Source of the DNA: Globisporangium splendens
Taxonomy: Eukaryota; Oomycota; Peronosporomycetes; Pythiales; Pythiaceae
DNA: 64,000 nucleotides
Reading direction: 5' to 3'
Assembly (NCBI GenBank): GCA_006386115.1
Contig: VFIW01000002.1
Coordinates: 434,001 to 498,000 of the forward strand
Under the pieces are notes generated by a model. The model did no database searches. It was given only the letters and a program-made list of their open reading frames with translations, and was not told where the DNA came from. This document shows, piece after piece, positions 44,901 through 55,393 of the stretch. Every line of letters starts with the position of its first letter. The stretch's first letter is position 1. Both the position numbers and the translations under genes were made by a program.

Positions 44901-47011
44901 TCATACAGTCGTGAATCCGTGGAAATCGGCGTCGAGGACCCCAAAGAGAGCGAGTTGGAGCTGCTTCCGAGACTCGTAGAGCGGTAAATCCAGGCGATTG
45001 AAGCACGAGTGGCTCCAGATATTGCCGCCATTCTCGAGCGGCACGCCGTTCAACGTGAACGGACTGATGCGATCGTCGGAACTGGTCAGTGAGTTAAACC
45101 CAGACAAGGGCACGCGGTCGGACCCGGTTGCGAACTGAAGTAGCCGTCGACGATACTCGTTGGGCATCTCACGCACGAGTTCCCAAAACCAGGTCTTGAC
45201 CGAGTGATTGGACAGAGAATCCGAGTACTTTGTGCTGTGCTCCCAGTCGTCGACGTCGATCTCGTCGGAGCCACAGAGCACGTAGTCCAGTTCCTCTGGA
45301 TCAAACATCATGAGCAGCTCATGCGGGACCACTTCGTAGATTCCTTTGAGGAACACGTACAGCTGATCAGAGACGCTTTCAAGCAGCAGGTACTGGAACT
45401 TGCGCTCCAAGTAATGCATCTTGTTGGCGTCTGTGACGGTGAGGTTGCGGCCATCGGACACCAGATCGACGACATGCATCGCATTTTCACCTCGCTTGAC
45501 GACGACTGTGAAGTCCAAACCGAGGGCTTCGTTCACGTCTTCGTGCTCGAGAAGCCAGACCATACTCTTGAACGCCTGCGGGTCGAAAAACTCGAGGTCC
45601 GTGAACGAAAGCGGCAAGCCGAGGGTGGTCTTGAGCAATGGTGTGGCCAAGTGGAAGCCAATCGTCGCGCCTTCGAGCAACGCGCGACCGATGAACCGCC
45701 CAACCGAATGGTAGTACATGAGGTGGTCATCGCCGATGTCGTGCGCCGAGTTGTCATTCAAGTACAGCGTCCGGTCTCGATCGTTGACGCATTTGAAGAT
45801 CCCCGACGCAGGGTCAGCGATCGCGTTGCCCAAGAGCGCAAACCACTCGCGGTGCAGCCCGCCAGCATCGATGCCGCTCTCGCCGATGAAATCAATGCGA
45901 AGCAACGCATCCATGTGCGCGGCGGGGATCTCACTCAGGTGCTCCATGGACTGGCGCAGGAGGTTGCAGCGGTGGACGTAGATCCGCAACACTGTCCCGC
46001 TCGCGTCGCGCAGAAGCGTCGACGTGTGAGACACGAACTTGGCGTACTTGGTCGGAAAATCGCGCGCCGTCCACTCAATCAGGTCCTCGACGGCGAACTG
46101 GAAGCTCATAGTGATGCACAGCGACGACACGACGGGATTTGCCTTGGCGACGTCCAGGAGCATCATCCGCATGGCTACCACTTCGTTTGTGAGTTGCTGG
46201 ATCCGGTCCTCCTTGGAAAAAGGCTCCAACGATGTCTCGGTGCGGTCTCCAACGTAGTGATAGTTCACGGGCAGCTTGAAGCGCACGACATAGCCTGGGA
46301 ATTGCAGCAATGGACTGGGTTTTATGCTGGATGCCTTCTTGCTGGTTGTGTCTGGCACATTGTGGCACCAATGTAACTTGCCCTTGGGATCGAGTTTCCG
46401 GGACCATTCCCGTCGCTGTCGCGCACGTTGCTGTCGCGTCGTGAGCGGCTTGGAGCCCATCTGCTCGATCTGCTCTTTCGTCATGTGGATGATGACCTCG
46501 AAGCTCGTGACGCTAACTTCGTCGCACGACGGCACGTGCAGCTCGCCGCCGCACACGGTGCAGAAAATGGCGCGCATAAAGTTCTCAAAGCCGCACGATG
46601 GACATGGCTGGAACCCGTCCTCGGCGTCACTATAACCATAATCAACACAGGCAACACAATGGCCATAGAATGAGAAAGTGTTGTCATGCCTAAGTCCAAA
46701 AAGCGAATGAGAGTCTCACCGTCTTGCTGCATCGCGGCGGTTTACCAGCGTTCTGAAAACATGCAGATACACCCAAAAGCATTCGGTTCCTAGCATTAGT
46801 CCAGCACAATAGCCCAAGCAACGCAGCGGAGAGCAACGTACGTTGGGAGCAGCGGCGTCTGGCGGCTGGTCTCCAATACTGTCGCCCTGGCCTTGGAACG
46901 GCGCTCGATCTCGCGGCGCACCCACTTGGCGCCGAGCAAGCAGAACGCGAAGCAGACCACGAACGCCAGCACGCCCAGCAAACCCGCGAGCGACGACGTG
47001 GACGACGGCAT
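44901..47011 (-). CDS. H12: membrane-anchored RanBP2-ZnF HECT E3 ubiquitin ligase
   Basis: Exons 47011-46842, 46752-46720 and 46629-44901 give 643 aa in frame. Exon 1: LAGLLGVLAFVVCFAFCLLGA (TM), then TSRQTPLLPT. Exon 2: the 33-nt microexon, TLVNRRDAARR. Exon 3 fuses zinc finger and HECT without the usual intron: CPSCGFENFMRAIFCTVC, then RQQRARQRREWSRKLDPKGKL, QFPGYVVRF and HECT. The catalytic block is WSHSCFNRLDLP and the tail is HGFTTV. It contains GESGIDAGGLHREWF and FLKGIYEVVPHELLMMFDPEELDYVLCGSD. Intron loss at the ZnF/HECT junction is the main oddity. It is divergent from PGS1 upstream. Confidence 0.9.
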
Positions 47012-47070
47012 GATAGGATGATGTGGATTATAAGAACACGGAGCGCTTGGGTGATTTGGCAGCAGCGCGC

Positions 47071-47087
47071 GATTTTGGACACTGAGG
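47071..47087 (-). promoter_or_regulatory. Oomycete Inr/FPR core promoter of H12
   Basis: Minus strand reads CCTCAGTGTCCAAAATC, close to the TCAYTYY plus CAWTTT pattern, 60-76 bp before the H12 ATG. Confidence 0.5.
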
Positions 47088-48240
47088 TTTCTACGAACAG
47101 CGTGGGGAGGAGCAGAAAGAGGAGGGATGGATGACCTCGCGCAGAGCCGAGTCTTGGTCAAAGTGGACAGGAGGGGGCGCACCACCCGCCGAGAGAGCGG
47201 ATTGAAGTGAAGACCACGAGACAGTCGCACTGCGGCATGCATGCATGCACTTCGTTTTAAAGATTTCCTCTCGACTACAAGCGCGCGATACTGGATATTG
47301 CGCAATGTTAGAGCTTTTGCATTTTGTATTTACTGTGTGCTTTCACTTTAATAGCTACTTGTATAAATTGGTAGATGGAGCTATTTTGAGGACCACTACC
47401 ACAGTTGGTCGAGGCGACATGCATTCCTGCGGTCACACAGCTCTGGCAACCCTGGGTAATGGGTAATCGTTGACGCTGGCGTCAGAAGATCAGAAGGCAG
47501 GTTCACTCATCCTTTGCATATAGCGTAAATGCATTATTTAATGCGCTGTTTACGATTTCGAATTGCCTCTTGAAAATACATAATGATGCACATGCAGAAA
47601 AGGGCGATTGGTTCGCGGCATACCCAGAATGCCAAGTCAGAACACCGAACGCTGGGTGAAAGAAAACCTGGAGAACCTCAATTATCCATCACCCGCAAAA
47701 TAAAACAGGCGCAGATTCGTCTTCAAACTACAACTCTTCTGCCACCTCTTGCTCGCACTTCGTCTGTAGGATTCGCAGAACCAGTCGCGCTCAAAATCAG
47801 CCACCGCCTGTATGAGTTGCATCCAATTCTTGGTTCTCCAGATGCCACCTCGCGTTCGTTTCCTGCATGCACGGGTGCAGTGCATGACATTTCTGTGTGT
47901 GTGTCCGCGCTCAGGCCAACTCGAATTACTAACCAAAGAAAAGAGATACCTGGTCTAACATTTGCGGTAATGCTTTCCCATTTGGAATCATCCAACAGAG
48001 CCCAATCTCCATTGCGCCGCGCATTCTTTTGCTTGTCTTTCTTGTGATGCACTGCGTTTAGTTAGTTTATTACAAACTCAGCAACTTCGCACTTTGTGAA
48101 CCATCGAAATACGGTTTCCAAATGATCAGAAATTAGCAATCGTACTTTACATTCATGCGCTACGCACTTAGCACCATCAAAAATACGAACCACTAGGTTT
48201 CCCCCAAAATAAACACGCACAAACGGCATTTCGGACGAAA
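47088..48240. other. Intergenic between H12 and PGS1 (divergent)
   Basis: Should contain both promoters. A minor CATTTCGG box lies about 12 bp before the PGS1 ATG. No supported gene or repeat. Confidence 0.55.
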
Positions 48241-49785
48241 ATGAGTGCCGCCACCTCCTCTTCCCGCGAACGAGATGGCGGCATCGCGTCCTCGGTATCG
48301 GTGCCATCCAACGCATCGTCACCCGTATTAGGCCGCGAGATTGGCTACGATGCGTTCTTCCGCTCCCTCGCGCGCCAGTCGCGCGTGTTTCCCTTGAACA
48401 GCGAGCGCGTCACGATCCTGCCGTCGCCCACGGCGTTCTACGAGCAGCTCCTGACCAACATCCGCGGCGCCAAGCAGCGCGTCACGATCTCGTCGCTGTA
48501 CCTCGGCACCGGCGCGCTGGAGCGCGAGCTCGTGGCCACGATTGCGCAGAAGCTCAGGGAGGAACCAGACGTGCAGGTGACGATCGTGTTGGATTACTCG
48601 CGCGGCCAGCGCGGCGGCCAGGACAAAAGCTCGGTGAGTATGCTGAAGCCGCTGATCGCCGAGTTTCGAGATAATGTGCGGCTGTTTCTGTACAAGGTGC
48701 CGCAGCTGAAGGGCGTGAAGGCAACGCTGCCACCGCCTTTCAACGAGACAATGGGAGTCTCGCACGCCAAGGTGTACCTGGTGGACGACACGCTCGTGCT
48801 CAGCGGGGCGAACCTCAGCGAAGATTACTTCACGAACCGACAGGATCGATACGTGCAGATGGCGGATTGCGGCGGTTTAGCAGAGTTTTACCACCAGTTC
48901 GTGAACATCGTGGCGTCCCATTCGTTCCAAGTGGCGCTGAAAGACGACCGCAAAGAAAGCAGCGGCAGCGTGGATCCGACGGCACTCAAGTACGAGCTTC
49001 GAGGGTCTTCGCATGACTCGGATGCGGAAAAAGCAGCGATGAAGCAAGCGTTCGAGGAACTCGTGAGTGTTCAGACCCACCCGCACGACTCTCTCCCCGC
49101 GGATTTCGACCCTTCTTCCGATGCATCAAGCACAACCGATGCGTGGGCATTCCCTACGCTCCAGTTCACGCCCATTGACGTCACGAACGACCAGGTCGTG
49201 CTGACGGAGTTCATCGAGCAGTTGCCACCGAACTCTGCACTACGCATCGCGTCTGGGTACCTGAATTTTCCGCCGTTCCTCGATGAGCTGCTCACGCGCT
49301 GCAACGCGCACTTGGACGTGATCTTGTCGGCTCCAATCGCGAACGGGTTCTTCAACGCCAACGGGATCAAAGGCGCGCTGCCGATGGCGTATTCGCTCAT
49401 TGAGCAGGATTTCTACGAGAAAACGCGCGCAAGAGACTTTACGACTGTGCTGCGAGAATTCAATCGCACGCAGTGGACGTTCCATGGCAAGGGGATGTGG
49501 TGGAGCCCGACCCTGGAGCGTGCGCCACAGATCACGATCTTTGGGAGTTCCAACTTTGGTCGGCGGTCCTACGGCTGCGACCTCGAGTCCCAGGTCGTGC
49601 TGTACACGAAGAACCCGGACTTGCAGAACCGACTGAAGTACGAGTATGATGCGCTCGCGCAGCACGCCGAAGTGGTGACAGACAACGTTTGGTCGCGTCC
49701 CGATCGGATGCTCCATGGATTGTTTAGCTGGAAGTACGGCCACTGGATCCGCCCTGTTGCCAAGGTGATCTCGGCGTACTTGTGA
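48241..49785 (+). CDS. PGS1: CDP-diacylglycerol-glycerol-3-phosphate 3-phosphatidyltransferase
   Basis: Single-exon gene, 514 aa. The enzyme transfers glycerol-3-phosphate to CDP-diacylglycerol, making phosphatidylglycerophosphate, the committed step to mitochondrial cardiolipin. It belongs to the phospholipase-D superfamily and shows both HxK motifs: H175-A-K in SHAKVYLVDDTLVLSGANLS and H415-G-K in FHGKGMWWSP followed by FGSSNFGRRSYGCDLE. The N-terminal domain has ITISSLYLGTG-like SSLYLGTGALEREL, typical of PGS1. The Ser-rich N-terminus may act as an import signal, though it is acidic in places. It converges with the lipid kinase-like gene downstream; both act on CTP/CDP-linked lipid metabolism, perhaps by chance. 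Confidence 0.92.
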   Translation: MSAATSSSRERDGGIASSVSVPSNASSPVLGREIGYDAFFRSLARQSRVFPLNSERVTILPSPTAFYEQLLTNIRGAKQRVTISSLYLGTGALERELVATIAQKLREEPDVQVTIVLDYSRGQRGGQDKSSVSMLKPLIAEFRDNVRLFLYKVPQLKGVKATLPPPFNETMGVSHAKVYLVDDTLVLSGANLSEDYFTNRQDRYVQMADCGGLAEFYHQFVNIVASHSFQVALKDDRKESSGSVDPTALKYELRGSSHDSDAEKAAMKQAFEELVSVQTHPHDSLPADFDPSSDASSTTDAWAFPTLQFTPIDVTNDQVVLTEFIEQLPPNSALRIASGYLNFPPFLDELLTRCNAHLDVILSAPIANGFFNANGIKGALPMAYSLIEQDFYEKTRARDFTTVLREFNRTQWTFHGKGMWWSPTLERAPQITIFGSSNFGRRSYGCDLESQVVLYTKNPDLQNRLKYEYDALAQHAEVVTDNVWSRPDRMLHGLFSWKYGHWIRPVAKVISAYL

Positions 49786-49933
49786 GCAAGAAAGCACGGC
49801 AAAGAAAGGAAAAGCATTGCGCACTGGGAGTATCGAATAGAAAGATAACCACATAGAATAGAAAGTTGTCGAAAGTCTTGGAATGGCATGAATCATGAAA
49901 ATAAAGTTGAACTCTATATAATGTCTAGGTAGG

Positions 49934-50936
49934 TTAGTACTGAAAGCCAAGGGCGTAGGAACCGAGTTGCAGGATGAGACCCGCTATGAGAGGCAGCGAG
50001 AGGTTGTCGTCCCATCCAGCGACATCGATCGCCTCGGCTATCGCGGTTGTAATGCCTGCAAGCAGCGCTTCAGCGAGCCGTACCCTCACTTGTTTGTCTT
50101 CTATTGGGAGGGAAGTTGCCTTTTGCGTGTCGCTCCAGGACAGTGACAGAAAAGTTGCGGCGAACGATGCCACGAGCGCGCCAACGAAGCCTGCCCAGGA
50201 CTTTGTTGAGTACGACTTCTGCTTCTTCGGCTTGGTCGGATTGTTCGTCTGCTTGTGTTGGTTGTAGAGAGTCCCCACGAGCGATGCCGCAGGATCACCG
50301 ACCCCGAGCTGTTAATATACGCAGCATATCCCATCACGAATACACAATCCCCGTCAATGCCATACAACAGAACTCATCTACAGGAGAAACGGATTGTAGA
50401 AAACGTACACACAATATCGCGAGCCGCGCAACTGGGAGCGGGTACACCGCCGCAGCGATCGCCGTGCCCAGAACAAAGTAGAACGCACCGGGGAGCACGG
50501 CTTTCGACGCCTCGTCGCGGCGCAGGATGCCGTGGAAACTCGCCACGTACAGCGCATCGACACGCGGATTCAATTTCCGCAATTGATGCACGGCATAGAA
50601 CGCGCATGCCACAATGAACAACGTAGGGATCGCGACGTGCAACGGCATCACCCATGAGGCGGCGTAGAAGAGCAGCCCCGTAAGCGCGTGCTGCGCTTTG
50701 CGCTGCAGATGCAGCTCCGTGCGCAAAGGGAACGACTGCGGATCGTGCGGTCTTGAGTGCGTGCTGCTGTGCGAATGGACGCCACCGCTGCTGCTGCCGC
50801 GAACGCTGCGACTCACGATGAACTGGAAGAGCACGATGCCAGCGATCCACGCGCCGAAAGTGAGCTGCTCCATGCTGCTTCCCAAGAGCAACGAAGTAAT
50901 CCGAATGTGCCAAACCGATGCGTTGACGGCAGGCAA
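49934..50936 (-). CDS. CTP-dependent lipid kinase/cytidylyltransferase-like membrane protein (DGK1/dolichol kinase family)
   Basis: Two exons, 50936-50409 and 50308-49934, about 300 aa; donor GTACGT, acceptor AACAG, frame preserved across the join. Several hydrophobic segments (TFGAWIAGIVLFQFIVS, ALTGLLFYAASWVMPLHVAI, VLPGAFYFVLGTAIAAAVYPL). After the join comes the family signature GVGDPAASLVGTLY, followed by KSWAGFVGALVASFAATFL and ALLAGITTAIAEAID. This pattern matches ER-membrane CTP-dependent kinases of the DGK1, phytol kinase and dolichol kinase group. Which lipid is phosphorylated cannot be told from sequence alone. An internal Met at 50873 (MEQLTFGAW) is an alternative start and may be the true one. 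Confidence 0.8.
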
Positions 50937-51189
50937 ATGGGGTCAGTTGAGCACGTACTATCGACAAACACTCGACGCTGCTCAGACTCAGATGCTGAAC
51001 CTGCGTACTTCACATAATCATCGTGTCCGAGTTTGCTAAGTACGGTGAACTTTGCAACTTTAAACTGAGGGTACGGTGGTGCGAACTTAAGGTCGTTTTT
51101 GGCGGGAACGAGGTGTTTATTTTGGTGCACTGGCGGAACGTCATTGCGACCGAATACATTGCAGCAACAGCAACCAAGAGCAAGAGAAG

Positions 51190-53654
51190 ATGCTGTGGCC
51201 GCGCGAAGAGTTCCACACCGCGTACGGGCAGATCAAGCACGATGGCATCAAGAGCGGCGGCTGCAGCGTGCTCATCCTCGTGGCCATGGACGTGGACGCG
51301 CTGTGCGCGTGCGAGATCCTCACGAGCCTCTTCAAGGCGGACTTTCTGAGCTACTCGCTGCTCGCCGTGCGCGGGTACGACGACATCCTGCGGGTCCGCG
51401 AGGCGCGCATCCGCGACGAAGAGGGAAACGTCAAGCAGAGCGAGCTGCGCTCGGTGGTGATGATCAACTGCGGCGCGATCGTGAACGTGATGGAGCTGCT
51501 GGCGCTGCCAGCGCACATGAAGTGCTACATCTTCGACAGCCACCGTCCGATCCATTTGGCGAATATTTATGATCCGAGTCAACAGATCGTAGTGTTTGAC
51601 GATGGATCACAGGCGCTTGACGAGTACCCGGCGGACGGGTCGGATATCGAGAACGACGACTTTGAAGTCAGCGACGAGGAAGAAGAGGAAGAGGACGATG
51701 ATGAAGATGAAGAAGATGACGATGAGGATGCAGACGACGACGAAGGCGAGGCGGAAGTGGACTTTAGTGCCACTAAAGTACAAGATACTGATGCCAATGG
51801 CGATGATGAGACGCCAGTGTCACCATCAATGAGCTCTCAAGCAGGCGACAAACGCAAGCGTGAGGATGATAGCAATGCAGAGAATGTTCCTGTTGATGAC
51901 GATGACGAGGAGATGCCAGTAGCGCCAAAGAAGTTGAAAGAGCTGGATGCTGACAGTGAGGACGACCAGGATGACCCCATTCCACGAGCAGATGTGAATG
52001 AACAGCAGGTATCAGTGGAGCAACCGCAAGGCGCCAATGAAGAAGAAGACGACATCTCACAGCAGCAAACGAAACGCAAGCGTCGCGAAGAGATTCTGCG
52101 GTACTACCGCGGCTCGTACAACGGCGCTCCGGCCGCGACGATCGCGTTTGAACTCGCACAGCAGATAAACAGTTCGCAGCGCGATCTACTCTGGTTTGCG
52201 ATCATCGGACTCACAAAGCAGTTTGTGATGGAAGAGATCGACGCCGACAACTACAATCTCATGATCCACCGGTTCCAAGACGAAGTGTTGGCGCTCGACG
52301 CGACGTCATCGTCGACAGCCTCATCAAATGCTGTGGAAGGTGACACTGCCGCGGTGCTCAACCCAGCATACGACCACGGCAAGATCTCATTCGAAGAGGA
52401 GTTCCGCTTCATGTGCTACCGCCACTGGTCGCTGTACGACGCCATGTACTACTCGGACTACGTTGCGTCGAAACTCGGCCTCTACATGGACCAAGCGCGG
52501 CGATTTGGTGCTCGCAGTGCTGCGAGTCATGATGCGAGCGACGGTGAGACGTCGCTGCACGTGTTCCTGGCGCGTATGGGGTTCTCGCTGCGCCAGAGTC
52601 AGCAAAAGTTCACGTACATGCCACTGGAGATGAAGCAGATGCTGCGCGAGAAAACGCAGGAGATCGCACCGGAGTTCGGTCTCGATGAGTTGTTTTACGG
52701 CTCGTTCAAGCGGCAGTTCGCGTTCCAGTACCAGTTGTGCGCGGCCGACGCTGTGCGTGGTCTCCAGGCGCTGCTGGAAGCCCCCGAGTCGTACATTTCG
52801 TCCGTATTCCAGGCCGAGACCCACCAGCAGCAGCAGAACAACACGTTCGCGAGCATGTTTACGATTGACACAAACGGCATCGCGTTCACCGGCAACAAGG
52901 ACGCTAACAGTGAAGAGGAGAGCGATGGGAACAGCGACTTCCGGCAGCAGAACTTTATGTTGGCGCACACGGCAGTATCCTGCAAATCCGTCGCATCGAG
53001 CAAGCTAATGGAGAGCGGCATCAAGGTCGCGATGGAGCTCAAGCAGGCGATCGTGCGTGTCGGCATCTCGATCATGGAGCGGAAGCTCATCGTGCGCGTC
53101 AAGCATTTCCGGTACGTCTGTCTGAACGTGCCCGAGCGCGAGCAGGAGCTGTTTGCGCACGCCAACGTGCTCACGCAATTGGCGCTGTTCCTGCTGAACG
53201 TGCATCGTGCGAGTGGGAAATGGGGTGGCGCGGCAAAGAAACCGCAGGTGAAGAAATCCGAAAATGGCGAAAATGGCGAAAATGGCGAGGGAGAGGAAGA
53301 GAATGAGGACGAGTTGGCTTCGGCAGCGAAATCGATCGTCCCTCTGGTGCTGATCACGCGGAACCCGGCGCAGAACTGCTTTTTGGTCGTCGGCATCACG
53401 TGTCCGACGAATCCAGGCGAGATCCATCGCAAGTACGTGGTTCATTGTGTGTGTTTTTCTTGCTATTATGCCTGGGGATGTTTGATTGTTTTGCTTTATA
53501 ACATTGTAGCACACTGGGCACGGCGTTCAAGCTCGCGGCGGGGGAAACGGGCGCGAATTTCCGCCAGGACGGCTTCACGAGCGCCGTGATGGAGATCCAA
53601 ATGGACGAGATCCAGTACTTTGTCGAGCAGCTGCATAACGTACTTGACGCATAA
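51190..53654 (+). CDS. CDC45: CDC45 replication initiation factor
   Basis: Two exons, 51190-53432 and 53510-53654, with a 77-bp GTACGT...TAG intron, 795 aa. CDC45 is part of the CMG replicative helicase with MCM2-7 and GINS, in the nucleus. The N-terminus has the RecJ/DHH-like fold signature: SVLILVAMDVDALCACEILTSLFK, then MINCGAIVN and YIFDSHRPIHLANIYD. The usual acidic linker follows at residues about 155-190 (runs of D/E) and again to about 270. The conserved C-terminal half includes FMCYRHWSLYDAMYYSDYVASKLGLY, FLARMGFSLRQSQQKFTYM and GTAFKLAA. The frame continuing past 53432 is intron; the real C-terminus is EIQYFVEQLHNVLDA. Single copy, ordinary housekeeping gene inside the ligase array. 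Confidence 0.95.
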
Positions 53655-53798
53655 AGACGCTCGGCTTTTTATGCCCTCGAAATTGCTCTGTGAGTGTATT
53701 TGCACATTGGCTTTTATTTTTTTATCATTTGGTGTGTGTATATTTCGCTGCACAGACGCAACAAGACCAGACTATCGACACGTACATATAGCCAAGTG

Positions 53799-54684
53799 TT
53801 ACGAGGTCGTGAAGCCGTACACGTCGCCGGACTCGATAGCAGCCAGCAGTGCGGCGCGGAACTCGTGGCGCGTGTCGGGCAGCGGCAGATCCAACTGGTT
53901 GAAGCACGCGTGGTTGCGCACGTAGCCAAGGCTTCGTCCAGTGTGCAGCCCCATGGCCACGATGGGAACGCCGTTCAACGTAAATGGACAGAGCTTGCCG
54001 TCGGAGCTCGTGAGAGCAAGAAAGCCTGCGATGGGGACGCGCGAGGACCCCGTCGTGAAGTGCAGCAGCCGCTTCTTGTGCTCCAGGTCCATGGCGTGCA
54101 CGTGCTTCCAGAACCACTTCATGGATGGGTGCGCGTGGATCGTCTCGTTGTACTTGGTGTTGCGCTTCCAGTCGTCCACGTCAATCACGTCCGAGCCGCA
54201 GAGCAGGTAGTCGAGCTCCTCGGCGTCGAGCACCATGAGCATCTCCTGCGGCACGACTTCGTAGATGCCCTTGAGAAACACGTACAGCGGCTTGGCGACG
54301 CTCTCAAAGAGCAGGTAGTGGAACCTGCGCTCGACGTAAAAGTCCTTGTTGTCGTCCATGACCTGGATCTTGCGGCCATTGCGGACCAGATCCGTCACGA
54401 CCACCTTCTTGTCAACCTGCTGCTGCCTGGTTCTCTTTTCCATGATGCTGAAGTCGAGACTGAGGCCGTCGACGCCGTCGTGGTCGAGCATCCAGAGCAG
54501 ACTCTTTTTTTCCTTCATAGCCATCTTTTAGAATTGTTTGTCATCTATAATTGGAGACGCACCTTCGAAGCAATGGTGTGTAGAGCTCAGCGCCGCGGAC
54601 GTTGCGCAGGTAGCGGCGGATGCACGCGACGGGCACGAAGACGCCGAGGCAGAAGACTGCGAAGAACATGAGCAGGTACTCCAT
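53799..54684 (-). pseudogene. H13: truncated HECT ligase, TM exon joined to the C-terminal half of HECT
   Basis: TM exon 54684-54563 reads MEYLLMFFAVFCLGVFVPVAC and ends GAELYTPLLR, in family style. The microexon, zinc finger, WW-like module and first half of the HECT N-lobe are missing. Coding similarity resumes at KSLLWMLDHDGVDGLSLDFS (from about 54508) and is open to YGFTTS, with the catalytic block NHACFNQLDLP kept. The obvious acceptor at 54525 puts exon 2 out of frame; a weaker site 16 nt further on would keep frame and give a short membrane-linked C-lobe protein. 54049-54275 is identical to H14 although the flanks are subfamily A, so it is a mosaic. I call it a probable pseudogene. Confidence 0.7.
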
Positions 54685-55393
54685 ATTGGCGGCCTGGTGG
54701 CGTGCCTATCGATTATTCCACACTGAGCGCGTTCAGAGAAAAACGCGTGAGCGTTGTACCAAGAAGGTGCGTCTGCGCAGTTCTCTCTTCAAGAGAGAAA
54801 CAGCGATATAACCGAGGGCTATCGCTTATCGAAAGACAGGAGAACAAAAAATGGCGCAATCCGCGCCAGCATGCGAGTAGCATGCGAGTTTAAAATGGAC
54901 GCGTCGCGTTTCGCCCTTGATGCATCCAAGGTAGGTGGAGGATATCGAATATACTGGCGGGTTAGTGAAGTCGACGGAATCGTTATGCGAATGAACTGCT
55001 GGGCAACCCGCATTGAGAAACTGTATTGATTTTGAGTTGTTGTCGACTCGAAAAAATGAGCACAGAGAACTTGGCACGATCTCAATGTGCAATGTGGCCA
55101 ACTATTCTCTGTGTAAATGCCTGGATGTGCTGGGAAGCGGATGAGTTTGGCGAATGCATCGGTCCCAAATTCGGGGTGCCAAAAATGTAAAAACTGGATG
55201 CATCCCATTTCGTTCTCACTCCAATGCTGACATCTGGATCGCTCATGTAAAACTTCAAGGCAAATCGGCAACATCCATTCATTGGAACCTTGCCACAATA
55301 TAAAAACTACTATTGCAGTAACAATTGTCGCAACATTGGTTGTCTTCTTGATCGGAATAATCACACACACACACACACACAGTACACTCCTGC
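54685..55393. other. Intergenic between H13 and H14
   Basis: A 185-codon minus-strand frame (54819-55376) begins inside the CA repeat and has no family resemblance, so I doubt it is a gene. (CA)n microsatellite at 55362-55382. Confidence 0.5.

Noticed and set aside
45204..46376. 390-codon plus-strand ORF opposite H12
   Set aside because: Shadow of the HECT exon; Val/His/Gln-rich composition typical of antisense frames here.
47583..48047. 154-codon plus-strand ORF upstream of PGS1
   Set aside because: Low-complexity reading of intergenic DNA with no recognisable motif; overlapping frames of similar length exist on the other strand.
53433..53589. CDC45 frame continuing past the donor site
   Set aside because: The extension is hydrophobic and unlike CDC45. 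Splicing at GTACGT/TAG restores the conserved C-terminus.
54819..55376. 185-codon minus-strand ORF with hydrophobic start
   Set aside because: Starts inside a CA microsatellite, no motif, no splice context, between two genes.
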